This document shows, one piece after another, positions 1 through 8,028 of a stretch of 64,000 nt of DNA (position 1 is the first letter of the stretch; the number at the start of each line of letters is the position of its first letter). The position numbers and the translations under genes are program-made. Location: contig CBDCQE010000001.1 of the NCBI GenBank assembly GCA_965220505.1, positions 682,001-746,000 on the forward strand, given 5' to 3'. Under the pieces are notes generated by a model. That model saw only the letters and a list, made by a program, of their open reading frames with translations. It was not told where the DNA came from and searched no databases. This stretch comes from Bin87 sp965220505 (GTDB lineage Bacteria; Chloroflexota; Dehalococcoidia; Lucifugimonadales; UBA3495).

Positions 1-248
1 CGACGTATCCGTAGGCAGGGTTCACAGTTGCCGCACGGTCCATGGGACTCGCTCGGCTCCGCAAACATGGACCCCGCCTGTTTCCCGCCAAGCACCGCGC
101 AATTGACAGCGGCGGCCATATCCAAAGCCAGCGTCATCTTGCCAACATGCGGCGGACCTGACAGCAGGTAGGCGTGGGCCAGCCGCCCCGCACCGAGGGC
201 GGCGTCAATCTGTTTCAGCAGGTGGTTCTGGCCGATGGTCGACCACAC
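1..248 (-). CDS. holB: DNA polymerase III delta' subunit, N-terminal part (runs off the window)
   Basis: Clamp-loader subunit of the replicative DNA polymerase. Only about the first 82 codons lie in the window, and the gene continues beyond base 1. The translation starts VWSTIGQNHLLKQI, then has RLAHAYLLSGPPHVGKMTLA, the degenerate P-loop region of delta'. A zinc-type Cys cluster follows (AVNC, then CGNCEPC), as in HolB/DnaX. The start is the GTG at 246-248, with a GGAG about 8 bases upstream. lysA ends 48 bases upstream on the same strand. The P-loop plus zinc Cys order and the HAYL motif make this more likely than RuvB or another AAA protein. The part seen is too short to judge the rest. 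Confidence 0.85.
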   Translation of the reverse strand, partial: MWSTIGQNHLLKQIDAALGAGRLAHAYLLSGPPHVGKMTLALDMAAAVNCAVLGGKQAGSMFAEPSESHGPCGNCEPCLRIR

Positions 249-296
249 GCTGCTTGCTCCGTCGACGATCTCGTGATGAGTTGCCGACTGGCCGGC

Positions 297-1610
297 CTAC
301 AGATCACACAGCATCATGTCGGCGTAGGACTCGCGCCGGCGGATCAGCCGGCTCTGGCCATCGTTTACCAGCACGATGGGCGGGCGCGGGTTCAGGTTGT
401 AGTTGCTGGCCATAGAGGGGCAGTATGCGCCCGCGGCTGGGATGGCGATCACGTCGCCGGCCGCTGGAGTGGGTAGCAGGATGTCCGAGGCCAGGACATC
501 GCCCGATTCGCAGTATTTGCCGGCGATGGTCACGGTTGCGTCCGGTTCGGCAGCGGGACGGTTGGCCGACAGCACCTCGTAGGAAGCCTGGTACAGTGCC
601 GGCCGGATGTTGTCCCCCATCCCACCATCGACGCTGACGTAGGTGCGCACGCCCGGTATCTCTTTGATCGCGCCGATGCGGTAAAGAGCGACCCCGGCCG
701 GCCCGATGATGGAACGCCCCGGCTCGATTACCAGCGACGGCTGTTCCATGCCCAGCTCGTCGCAGGTGGCATTCAGCGTGCTCACGATGGCCTCAGCGTA
801 GTCGTCTGGGCTCGGCGGTTGGTCGTCGCGTGTATAGGCGATGGCGAATCCACCGCCCGGACTGAACTCCTGGAGAACGAGTCCCTGCTCCCGCAGGCCG
901 GCCGCGAACCGCAGCACGAGGTCAGTTGCCGCTTGGTACGGCTCCAGCTCGAAAATGGGCGACCCCAGGTGGAAGTGGAGCCCCCGCAGGTTCAGGTGGG
1001 GCGCAGCGATGGCCTGCACAATCGCCTTTTCGGCGTCACCCGTCTGAATGGAGAAACCGAACTTGGAATCGATGATGCCGGTGGTGGTATAGGCATGCGT
1101 GTGCGGATCAATGCCGGGTGATACGCGCACGAGAATATCCTGGTATTTGCCGGCGTCGGCGCAGATCCGTTCCAGCAGGTCCAGCTCGTGGAAGCTGTCT
1201 ACCACCACGCGGCCGATGCCTGCCGCCACCGCCTCCTCCAGCTCGGCCGGCGTCTTGTTGTTGCCGTGGAAATACACCTTGTCCAACGGCACTTCTCCGG
1301 CCACGGCCACGGCCAACTCGCCGCCGGACACCACGTCCAGTCCCAAGCCTTCCTCGGCGAAAATCCGCGCCAGCGCCGGGTTGATGTACGCCTTGGAAGC
1401 GTACACGGCCTGCGCGTTGGCGTAGCGTGATGCGAATGCGCCCGCGAACTGCCGGCACTTGGAGCGCAGCGTTGCCTCGTCCAGGACGTACAGCGGCGTG
1501 CCGTATTCTTCCACCAATTCGACGGCGTCGCACCCGCCTATGGTGAGGTGCCCCGCGGGGTTGGTGTCGGTGGTGTCGGGAAAAACGTGGGCAAGGTGTT
1601 GCGGCAGCAT
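297..1610 (-). CDS. lysA: Diaminopimelate decarboxylase
   Basis: PLP-dependent enzyme that converts meso-diaminopimelate to lysine, the last step of lysine synthesis. About 437 residues, normal for the family. Visible motifs are AVYASKAYINPALARIF near the N terminus (PLP lysine), HFHLGSP, GGGFAIAY, EPGRSIIGPAG, CESGDVLASD (substrate-binding Cys-Glu) and GAYCPSMASNYN near the C terminus. The ATG at 1610 is preferred over an in-frame ATG 66 bases upstream. It follows AGGAG at good spacing and gives an N terminus (MLPQHLAHVFPDT) typical of LysA. Downstream on the same strand is holB, 48 bases away, so the two may be co-transcribed. Confidence 0.96.
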   Translation of the reverse strand: MLPQHLAHVFPDTTDTNPAGHLTIGGCDAVELVEEYGTPLYVLDEATLRSKCRQFAGAFASRYANAQAVYASKAYINPALARIFAEEGLGLDVVSGGELAVAVAGEVPLDKVYFHGNNKTPAELEEAVAAGIGRVVVDSFHELDLLERICADAGKYQDILVRVSPGIDPHTHAYTTTGIIDSKFGFSIQTGDAEKAIVQAIAAPHLNLRGLHFHLGSPIFELEPYQAATDLVLRFAAGLREQGLVLQEFSPGGGFAIAYTRDDQPPSPDDYAEAIVSTLNATCDELGMEQPSLVIEPGRSIIGPAGVALYRIGAIKEIPGVRTYVSVDGGMGDNIRPALYQASYEVLSANRPAAEPDATVTIAGKYCESGDVLASDILLPTPAAGDVIAIPAAGAYCPSMASNYNLNPRPPIVLVNDGQSRLIRRRESYADMMLCDL

Positions 1611-1777
1611 GGGACGCTCCTGTGGGCCAATGGCATCATGGGAGCGTAATTTAGCACAGCCTACCGTTTCCGTCATTCGGACGCCGGTCGGCGTTTATAG
1701 TGCCCCGCCGTCATGGCCCACAGGCACTCTGCCCGGCCGGCTCCATCGGATGGAGCGACGACCATCCCTGCCGAGCG

Positions 1778-2290
1778 TCAGCCCAGCGTAATGGCTCCCC
1801 GACCGATCAAGTCTTCGATGGTTTGCCGCGCCGTATCGGGGGTCACGCCCAGTTCATCGGCGAGGGCACTCACCGATACGTTGCCGTCAGCCTGGACCAC
1901 CCATTCCATCACCTGCTGCTCAAGCTCGCTGAGTTGAGCTGGAGCCGGAACCGGGGCCTGGGTGGATGGCGGAGGTGCCGGACTCATTTGCCGGGGCGCG
2001 CTGGAAGAGTTCGAAGGGTTCGTGCTTTGCGTTGCAGCCCTTTGCTGGCGCGGATTTGATAGCCCTCTACCTTCTTGGAATCTCATGTAGGCCACCACGC
2101 CACCGGCCACCAGGCCCGCCACTACCGGGAGTAGCAGAAAGAATATACCGAACCGCATCGCCAAGAAGCCGCCCACCAGGAAGCCAAGGGCCAATCCGGT
2201 CAAAACGACGATCAGCAGACCTCTCGGGTTGTAGCCGCCCGCCAGTTCAACCAGGTCGTCAATTACTCTTCTCAGCTTGTCGTTGTTCAT
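1778..2290 (-). CDS. Small membrane protein with C-terminal winged-helix-like domain
   Basis: Unrecognised 170-residue protein. Residues about 22-68 form two hydrophobic segments (LLIVVLTGLALGFLVGGFLA and FFLLLPVVAGLVAGGVVAYM). A low-complexity Gln/Pro/Ser/Thr linker follows. The last 50 residues (LSELEQQVMEWV, then ADELGVTPDTARQTIEDLI) look like a small helix-turn-helix or winged-helix module. It may be a membrane-anchored DNA-binding or signalling protein, but that is inference from the architecture alone. It starts 16 bases after the stop of the membrane protein at 2307-2762 on the same strand, so the two are probably one operon. No good ribosome site is seen at this start, which suggests translational coupling. 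Confidence 0.6.
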   Translation of the reverse strand: MNNDKLRRVIDDLVELAGGYNPRGLLIVVLTGLALGFLVGGFLAMRFGIFFLLLPVVAGLVAGGVVAYMRFQEGRGLSNPRQQRAATQSTNPSNSSSAPRQMSPAPPPSTQAPVPAPAQLSELEQQVMEWVVQADGNVSVSALADELGVTPDTARQTIEDLIGRGAITLG

Positions 2291-2306
2291 GATTCACACC
2301 ACCGGA

Positions 2307-2762
2307 TCAGGGAGTCAGCGTAACCCTCACCGGCGGGCCGGCCGGGGCTCCATACATAAGGGAATGACGAGCGCAGGCGATGGCGTCCAGGAACTCCGTG
2401 GGCACCCCACCTTGCAATATTCCAAGACCCACCTTCACGCGTTCCTCGCCGCCGGCAGTTACTACCATCACATCGTTGCGGCCAAAGAGCCACGCCAACA
2501 GGTAGATCAGCCCCGGCACTATGAACAACAGCAACAAGACGATAAACCGCCCTATGGAGAATTGATTCCGAAATCGCCCGTAGGTGGCGGAATCCACCAT
2601 GTCCAACGGTATCCACAGGTCGTGCGTGTCACCCTCATGGGAGTACATCGCGATGACCCGGTGGGTCGTGACGGTCAGATGCGCGCCAGCACCACGACTG
2701 GGACCGGTTCGTGTCGTCGTTGACCAGACTTCCGTTTCTCCAGGACACAAAGCGAATGGCAT
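2307..2762 (-). CDS. Hypothetical membrane protein, possible bacterial PH-like fold
   Basis: 151 residues, family not recognised. The N-terminal half contains LTVTTHRVIAMYS and DLWIPLDMVDSATYGR, a pattern like the beta strands of bacterial PH (bPH/YdbT-like) domains. A hydrophobic hairpin follows (FIVLLLLFIVPGLIYLLAWLFG) and then another beta-rich stretch. Membrane location is clear from the hydrophobicity; the PH assignment is tentative. The start is well supported by GGGAGGAACCT directly before the ATG. It is the first gene of a two-gene unit with the winged-helix membrane protein downstream. Confidence 0.6.
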   Translation of the reverse strand: MPFALCPGETEVWSTTTRTGPSRGAGAHLTVTTHRVIAMYSHEGDTHDLWIPLDMVDSATYGRFRNQFSIGRFIVLLLLFIVPGLIYLLAWLFGRNDVMVVTAGGEERVKVGLGILQGGVPTEFLDAIACARHSLMYGAPAGPPVRVTLTP

Positions 2763-3351
2763 AGGTTCCTCCCGAGTCGTCAGCTCTTGAGGGAGTCCGG
2801 CAACGGCAAACGGCTGCGCTCGTTGCTGCTGCTGTCGTTGGCGGCCCCTCTTCCCTCGAAAGGGGTAGCGGACTTATGAAACCGTAACCAGATGCCGCAT
2901 TGCTGTCCATAGACTATAGTCTGTTTGACTGATAATCTATATTTCATTACCCTATACCAATCGTTGCAGATTGAACGCTCATCGAAGCTCCGTTGGCTGG
3001 CGTATTCGCCAGTAGAGGCAACAGCGGCGTGCCTCTGCCATACCAGCCGACGAACCATACGAACAAGGAGAGCCGCATGACCAGCAATTTCACGACTCAC
3101 CTTCGATGCTGTGGAAGGAGCCACGGGGCGCGTGGAACCGCCCTCCGCCGATCCGGTGAGCGTTGACTGGCTGCTGCGCTGCCCCTTCACGACACTGGCC
3201 TCGGCAGATCCGCCAATTGGCTGGCGCTTGGGTCGATTTCCAGGTTGCGTTTCTTTGAATAGCTGCACCTGACATCACCATGAGAAACATTTCCCTTGTC
3301 GTGCCTGGACAGTCGGTACGGACGGGGGCACTCGGATGTCAGGGCACGATC
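2763..3351. other. Gene-poor region with an AT-rich segment and a perfect palindrome
   Basis: About 590 bases without a convincing gene. The long minus-strand open frame here has no recognisable protein pattern and is rejected. The stretch around 2905-2970 is clearly more AT-rich than its surroundings. It contains a perfect 12-base palindrome, AGACTATAGTCT, at 2911-2922, followed by TTGACT and several TATA-like hexamers. This is where a promoter for the minus-strand membrane genes, or an operator, would be expected. A nearby XRE regulator is a possible ligand, but that is speculation. Confidence 0.35.
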
Positions 3352-3559
3352 ATGGACAGTTATCAAAGGGCAATTTGGCCAGTACATACGACAATTACGC
3401 AATCGACGCGATTACAGACAGGAAAGGTTAGCGTTGGAATGCGGCATCCATGCCACCTATTTGTCCGGCATTGAACGCGGCATCCGCAATCCGTCGCTGA
3501 AGATCATCCGCGCGCTGGCCAGAGGACTGGGCGTTGCAGTGAGCGAACTGTTCGATTGA
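3296..3559 (+). CDS. XRE-family helix-turn-helix regulator, probable frameshift at the 5' end
   Basis: The DNA-binding body reads FGQYIRQLRNRRDYRQERLA, then GIHATYLSGIERGIRNPSL and ARGLGVAVSELFD. This is a complete XRE/Cro-type HTH of about 61 residues, with no further domain. In this frame the only start is a TTG at 3296, which gives a 27-residue leader unlike family members. In the neighbouring frame, ATG at 3352 gives MDSYQR. Removing one base from the GGG run at 3368-3370 would join it to the body as MDSYQRQFGQY, a typical XRE N terminus. Either the gene carries a one-base frameshift or the assembly has an error there. Target and regulation are unknown. Confidence 0.7.
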   Translation: MSCLDSRYGRGHSDVRARSWTVIKGQFGQYIRQLRNRRDYRQERLALECGIHATYLSGIERGIRNPSLKIIRALARGLGVAVSELFD

Positions 3560-3876
3560 GGCGTGCGGCCGCTCTCGGTTAATGGGAGCAGAAATCGATC
3601 TTATCTACCCCTCTGCTTTACCCGCGGCGCAATGTGCCCGCGTCATGCGGAGGAGGAGAGAGGTGAGCTTACGTGACCGCCGCTGATACCAACGTCACCC
3701 ACTCTCGCAAAGAGAGCTGGCGTCTGCTGGTGCCGGTCGACACACAGTTGGAGCGCAACGTTGCCTCGTCCCGGATCATTGGCATCCCGAAGGTACAAGC
3801 ATGAGCCCGTCGAATTGACTCCGGCGGGCTCAAACGGGTGACGCTGGTTGGCCGGCTACACCGGATAGTCGTTGCC
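3560..3876. other. Intergenic region with one hairpin
   Basis: No convincing gene. A 43-codon plus-strand frame from GTG 3673 to TGA 3804 is preceded by purine-rich GGAGGAGAGAGG, but it resembles nothing I know and the spacing is long. A hairpin with GAGCCCG at 3803-3809 and CGGGCTC at 3825-3831 lies just past the end of the collagen-like gene. It could act as a weak terminator for that minus-strand gene. It has no T tract. Confidence 0.35.
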
Positions 3877-4596
3877 TTACCCCAGACGGTCGCGCCGCGA
3901 AAACGTCACGATGGAAAGGATCAGGGCGGCGAGACCCAACAGAACCGCAACCGCAGCCGCGATCAGGGTGTAGAGGCCGTAGTCATCGGACTCTCCCGCT
4001 TGGCCCGGCGGTCCCTGCGGGCCTTCCGGTCCCAGCGCGCCCTGCGGACCCGCTGGCCCCGGAAGGCCGGATTGTCCCTGCGGTCCCGCCGGCCCTTGTG
4101 GGCCTTCCGGGCCCCGCTCACCCCGTGGGCCGGCAGGACCTGCAACCGCTACGACCGTTGGAGCCACTGATTGCGCGGGGATCGGCGTCGATGTGGGAAC
4201 CGGGGTTGCAGCCGTACTCGGCGCAGGCCGCGCTCCCAGCCCGGCTCGCAGCTCCAAATCGGCTTGCAGGAACCCGGCCCGCCAGGACATTTCCGCGTCC
4301 GCGATTTGGCCGTCGATCACGAAGTAGACCGGCCCGACGCCCGGCGGCTCCGGCACCTGCAGCGGACCGAACCGCCCGTCGTTTCGTGCGGTGGTTCGAC
4401 TCAACCGCACATCGCCCTGCATCGCCTCGATCAGTGTCCCGGGCGGTACCAACTGTCCGTCCAACCAGGCGGTGCCAGCCAGAACGGTCGGTGGCATTGG
4501 CGGCGACTGTGCCGATACGGTGCCGTTTGAGACCACGCCGACCAGCGTCAGCGCAACAACTGCAATAGCGAAAATCAGCCATGGGGCCCGGATCAT
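3877..4596 (-). CDS. Collagen-like membrane protein
   Basis: 239 residues. The N terminus (MIRAPWLIFAIAVVALTLVG, then VSAQS) is a signal peptide or membrane anchor. It is followed by a beta-rich domain of about 85 residues (GTAWLDGQLVPPGTLIEA and following), similar in style to carboxypeptidase-regulatory-like domains. After a Pro/Thr-rich linker come about 16 uninterrupted Gly-X-Y triplets (starting GPAGPRGERGPEGPQGP). The C terminus is a transmembrane helix with a basic tail (SRRDRLG). This suggests a secreted, membrane-held protein with a trimeric triple-helical stalk. The ATG at 4596 is chosen because GGAGGAGGCGAATCA precedes it. The function, perhaps surface adhesion or display, is unknown. 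Confidence 0.75.
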   Translation of the reverse strand: MIRAPWLIFAIAVVALTLVGVVSNGTVSAQSPPMPPTVLAGTAWLDGQLVPPGTLIEAMQGDVRLSRTTARNDGRFGPLQVPEPPGVGPVYFVIDGQIADAEMSWRAGFLQADLELRAGLGARPAPSTAATPVPTSTPIPAQSVAPTVVAVAGPAGPRGERGPEGPQGPAGPQGQSGLPGPAGPQGALGPEGPQGPPGQAGESDDYGLYTLIAAAVAVLLGLAALILSIVTFSRRDRLG

Positions 4597-4966
4597 TGAT
4601 TCGCCTCCTCCGGCGCAGGGTTGCCAAGGTCGATGGGTTCTCGGCCGCTCGTCAACATCGTTTACGGCCCGGTTTTTTGTAGCCATGGGATGGCCGAGGA
4701 TCGAGCAAATATTGTTGATGTTGGAGTGCAAGGCACAGACGGTCACGGTAAGGGACAGCCACAACGAGGCTTTCCAATAATGCCATTACGACGGACGCTA
4801 TGTCCCCGGTTTTAGCGGTGACGTTTTTACATCTGAACGGGCGGCGCACGTTCAGGGTCGACCATGGGCGCATCTGTCCCGTTGCGTGGAGTTGTCAGGC
4901 CCTTCAAATCAGTGCGGGGCGCGCCCAATCTGGATGCCAGCACGTCCTGGTTTGAGTCCATTCAGA
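4597..4966. other. Intergenic region, no feature recognised
   Basis: About 370 bases between the collagen-like gene and the cox operon promoter, which point in opposite directions. Open frames here are short and without family resemblance. I see no repeat or strong hairpin. The minus-strand promoter of the collagen-like gene must lie here, but no clear -35/-10 pair stands out. Confidence 0.4.
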
Positions 4967-4996
4967 TTGACCGTCTGCCGGCGCGCCGTCTATACT
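4967..4996 (+). promoter_or_regulatory. Sigma-70-type promoter of the cox operon
   Basis: TTGACC at 4967-4972 and TATACT at 4991-4996 are separated by 18 bases. Transcription would start near 5003 and leave about 100 bases of 5' leader before coxS. It is the only good match in front of the operon. Confidence 0.6.
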
Positions 4997-5103
4997 GCCG
5001 CACGAACGAATCGACGCCGCTGAATGCTGTCGATTCGTTGCGCTCACTACCTCACCCTAGTCACCGCCGACGCGGCGGTCGTTCCCGATAGAGGAGGTGT
5101 ATT

Positions 5104-5583
5104 TTGCCGAACAAAGTACCCATCACGGTTGCCGTGAATGGCCGCTCGCATTCCGCTGAAGTTGAACCCCGCACACTTCTGGTCCACTTCCTGCGGGAGA
5201 CTCTGAATTTGACCGGCACCAAGATTGGTTGCGACACCAGCCAGTGTGGCGCGTGCGTTGTCAAGATGAACGGGGTAACCGTCAAATCGTGCACCGCCTT
5301 CGCCGTGCAGGCCGATGGCGCAGAGGTCACCACGATCGAGGGGTTGGCCGACGGGGGGAACCTCACCGCCGTCCAGGAGGCCTTCTGGAACAACCACGGT
5401 CTCCAGTGTGGCTATTGCACCGCCGGCATGATCATGACGGTCACCGAGATCATCGAGCGCAACCCCAACCCGTCGGCCGAGGAAGTTCGGGCCGGACTGG
5501 AAGGGAACATGTGCCGCTGCACCGGATACAACAACATCGTCAGGGCCGCTCTGGCCGCCGCCGCTGCCGGACAAGGAGGCTGA
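5104..5583 (+). CDS. coxS: Molybdenum hydroxylase small subunit (2Fe-2S), CoxS-like
   Basis: Electron-transfer subunit of a xanthine dehydrogenase/CO dehydrogenase-family enzyme. 159 residues. A plant-type 2Fe-2S cluster is seen in GCDTSQCGACVVKMNG plus the Cys in VKSCTAF. A second cluster is seen in LQCGYCTAGM and GNMCRCTGYNNI. The start is TTG 5104, placed after the strong site GAGGAGG. coxL starts 5 bases after the stop and coxM follows, so the three form one unit in the order S-L-M. The substrate cannot be read from this subunit. Confidence 0.93.
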   Translation: MPNKVPITVAVNGRSHSAEVEPRTLLVHFLRETLNLTGTKIGCDTSQCGACVVKMNGVTVKSCTAFAVQADGAEVTTIEGLADGGNLTAVQEAFWNNHGLQCGYCTAGMIMTVTEIIERNPNPSAEEVRAGLEGNMCRCTGYNNIVRAALAAAAAGQGG

Positions 5584-5587
5584 CGCC

Positions 5588-7999
5588 ATGACTACCCGCA
5601 TTTTTGGCTCCGGCATCCGGCGCCGGGAGGACCCCCGCCTGATCACCGGCCAGGCCGCCTACACCGATGACATCAAGCTGGCCGGCATGGCCCACGCGGC
5701 CATCCTGCGCAGCCCCCACGCCCATGCCCGGATTACCAGCATCAACACCGATGCGGCCAAAGCCTCAGCCGGCGTGCTCGCGGTGTACACGGGCGCTGAC
5801 ATCGAAGGCGTGTTGAACCCCATCCCCTGCGCTTGGGCCATCCCCGACTCCGACCTGAAAGCCGTCGCTTATCCTGCAATCGCCTCCGGCGTCGTGCGCT
5901 ATGTCGGAGACGCCGTGGCCGTAGTGGTCGCCGAGAACCGCTATCAGGCTGAGGATGCACTGGAGTTGATCGATGTAGGCTACGAGCCGTTGCCTTCGAT
6001 CATTAACCCCGAAGCAGCCCTGGCCGACGGCGCTCCCCAGTTGCACGAGGACGCGCCCAACAACCAGGCCTTCCACTGGGTCGCCGCGGGTGGCGACACC
6101 GACGCCGCTTTCGCTGACGCCGCCATAACCGTAAGCGAGACCATCAACCAGCAGAAGCTCATCCCCACTCCCATGGAAACCCGCTCCGCCATCGCGTCTT
6201 GGTCGTCCGCCATGAGTGAGTTGACCCTGTGGAACACCACCCAGAACCCGCACATCGCCCGGTTCGTGACCTGTCTGGTGACCGGGGTGGCGGAACACAA
6301 GATCCGCGTCATTGCGCCTGAAGTCGGCGGTGGTTTCGGAGCGAAGATCGCGGTCTATCCCTGGGAAATGATTACCGCGTTCTGCTCCATGCAGCTTGGT
6401 GTCCCGGTCAAGTGGACCGAGACCCGCACCGAGAATTACGTCGCCACCACCCACGGACGCGACCACGTCGAATACGTGGAGATGGCCGCCGATGCCAACG
6501 GCAAGGTCACCGCCGTCCGCAGCGTGGTCTACGCCGGCATGGGCGCCTACTTGTCCACCGCCGCGCCGGGCATCCCGACCATCCTGCACGGCCTGATGTA
6601 CTCCGGCCCATACGACATCGCCAACATCAAGGCCGACGTATACGGGGTATTCACCAACTCGACGCCGGTGGAAGCCTACCGAGGCGCCGGCCGACCCGAG
6701 GCAACGTTCCTGCTGGAACGCCTGATGGACAAGGTTGGCGACGCCGTTGGAATCGATTCGGTGGAAGTGCGTCGCCGCAACCTGATCGAGCCTTTCGACA
6801 ACAACCGCGACGTGGCCATCGGCATCACCTACGACAGCGGAAACTACTCCGGCGCCCTGGACCAACTCTTGGGACACATCGGATATGACCAATTCCGCCA
6901 CGACCAGGAGCACGAACGCGAACACGGGACGTTCCGCGGAGTCGGTGTTGCCTGCTATTGCGAGATCTGCGGTCTGGGCCCGTCCCAAGTGGCCGGCGCC
7001 GTTGGTTTCGGCGGTGGTCTGTGGGAGAGCGCTACGGTTCGCATCTACGCCACCGGCAAGGTCAACGTCTTCATCGGCACGTCGCCCCACGGGCAGGGCG
7101 AGGAAACCACCTTCGCCCAGATCGTCGCCGACGAGATAGGCGTTGATGTCGACGATGTGGAAGTGGTCCACGGTGACACCGACACCACGCCCATGGGCTG
7201 GGGAACCTACGGCAGCCGCACCACAGTGGTCGGCGGCGCAGCGGTTGCCCTCACCATGCGCAAGCTGCGCGACAAGGCCCGCGTCATCGCCGCCCACCTG
7301 CTGGAGGCCGACGAAGCCGACATCGAGTACGAGGACGGCCAATTCTTCGTCCGCGGCGCTCGGGACCGCTCCCAGAGCATCCAGGACGTCGCCCTGCAGG
7401 CCAACGTCGCCTGGAACCTTCCCGAAGGCATCGAGCCGGGCATGGAAGCCAGTACCTACTACGATCCACAAAACTTCAGCTACCCCTTCGGCGCCCACGC
7501 GGCCATCGTCAGCGTGGATCCCGACAACGGCCACATCACGCTGGATCGCTACGTCGCCGTCGATGACTGCGGCCCGCAGATCAACCCTCTGATCGTGGAA
7601 GGTCAGGTCCACGGCGGAGTGGTCCAGGGAGCCGGCCAGGCCCTGTGGGAAGGCGCGGTCTATGACGATAACGGCCAACTGCTCACCGGCACGATGATGG
7701 ACTACGCAATTCCGCGCGCGCATCTGGTTCCGGACATCGAGGTCCACTCCACCGTGACCCCGTCGCCGCACAACCCGTTGGGCGTGAAGGGTATCGGAGA
7801 GACCGGCACCATCGCCTCCACTGCGGCCATCTACAGCGCGGTCATGGATGCGCTGAAACCCATCGGTGTGAACTCGCTGGACATGCCGCTCACTCCCGAA
7901 CGGGTCTGGCGGGCCATAAGGGACGCGGGTTACACCGGTAACGGGCATGGTCACGATCACGGCCACGGCCATGACCACGGCCACGGGCACAATCACTAA
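5588..7999 (+). CDS. coxL: Molybdenum hydroxylase large subunit, CoxL form II-like, with His-rich tail
   Basis: Catalytic molybdopterin-cytosine-dinucleotide subunit, 803 residues. It begins FGSGIRRREDPRLITGQAAY as family members do. It contains VGGGFGAKI, the active-site motif AYRGAGR (residues near 360), GQGEETTFAQ and the C-terminal GVKGIGETG with the conserved catalytic Glu. AYRGAGR is the form II signature. True aerobic CO dehydrogenases carry AYXCSFR, so CO should not be assumed to be the substrate. Unusually, the protein ends in an 18-residue run of alternating Gly/Asp/Asn and His (GHGHDHGHGHDHGHGHNH). This looks like a metal-binding tail. A ribosome site AAGGAGG precedes the ATG. It is co-transcribed with coxS and coxM. 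Confidence 0.93.
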   Translation: MTTRIFGSGIRRREDPRLITGQAAYTDDIKLAGMAHAAILRSPHAHARITSINTDAAKASAGVLAVYTGADIEGVLNPIPCAWAIPDSDLKAVAYPAIASGVVRYVGDAVAVVVAENRYQAEDALELIDVGYEPLPSIINPEAALADGAPQLHEDAPNNQAFHWVAAGGDTDAAFADAAITVSETINQQKLIPTPMETRSAIASWSSAMSELTLWNTTQNPHIARFVTCLVTGVAEHKIRVIAPEVGGGFGAKIAVYPWEMITAFCSMQLGVPVKWTETRTENYVATTHGRDHVEYVEMAADANGKVTAVRSVVYAGMGAYLSTAAPGIPTILHGLMYSGPYDIANIKADVYGVFTNSTPVEAYRGAGRPEATFLLERLMDKVGDAVGIDSVEVRRRNLIEPFDNNRDVAIGITYDSGNYSGALDQLLGHIGYDQFRHDQEHEREHGTFRGVGVACYCEICGLGPSQVAGAVGFGGGLWESATVRIYATGKVNVFIGTSPHGQGEETTFAQIVADEIGVDVDDVEVVHGDTDTTPMGWGTYGSRTTVVGGAAVALTMRKLRDKARVIAAHLLEADEADIEYEDGQFFVRGARDRSQSIQDVALQANVAWNLPEGIEPGMEASTYYDPQNFSYPFGAHAAIVSVDPDNGHITLDRYVAVDDCGPQINPLIVEGQVHGGVVQGAGQALWEGAVYDDNGQLLTGTMMDYAIPRAHLVPDIEVHSTVTPSPHNPLGVKGIGETGTIASTAAIYSAVMDALKPIGVNSLDMPLTPERVWRAIRDAGYTGNGHGHDHGHGHDHGHGHNH

Positions 8000-8028
8000 C
8001 CGGCGCCGGCACAGGAGGACTGATTGCA

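Noticed and set aside
2780..3268. 162-codon minus-strand frame
   Set aside because: No ribosome site, no domain-like pattern and an AT-rich promoter-like segment inside it.
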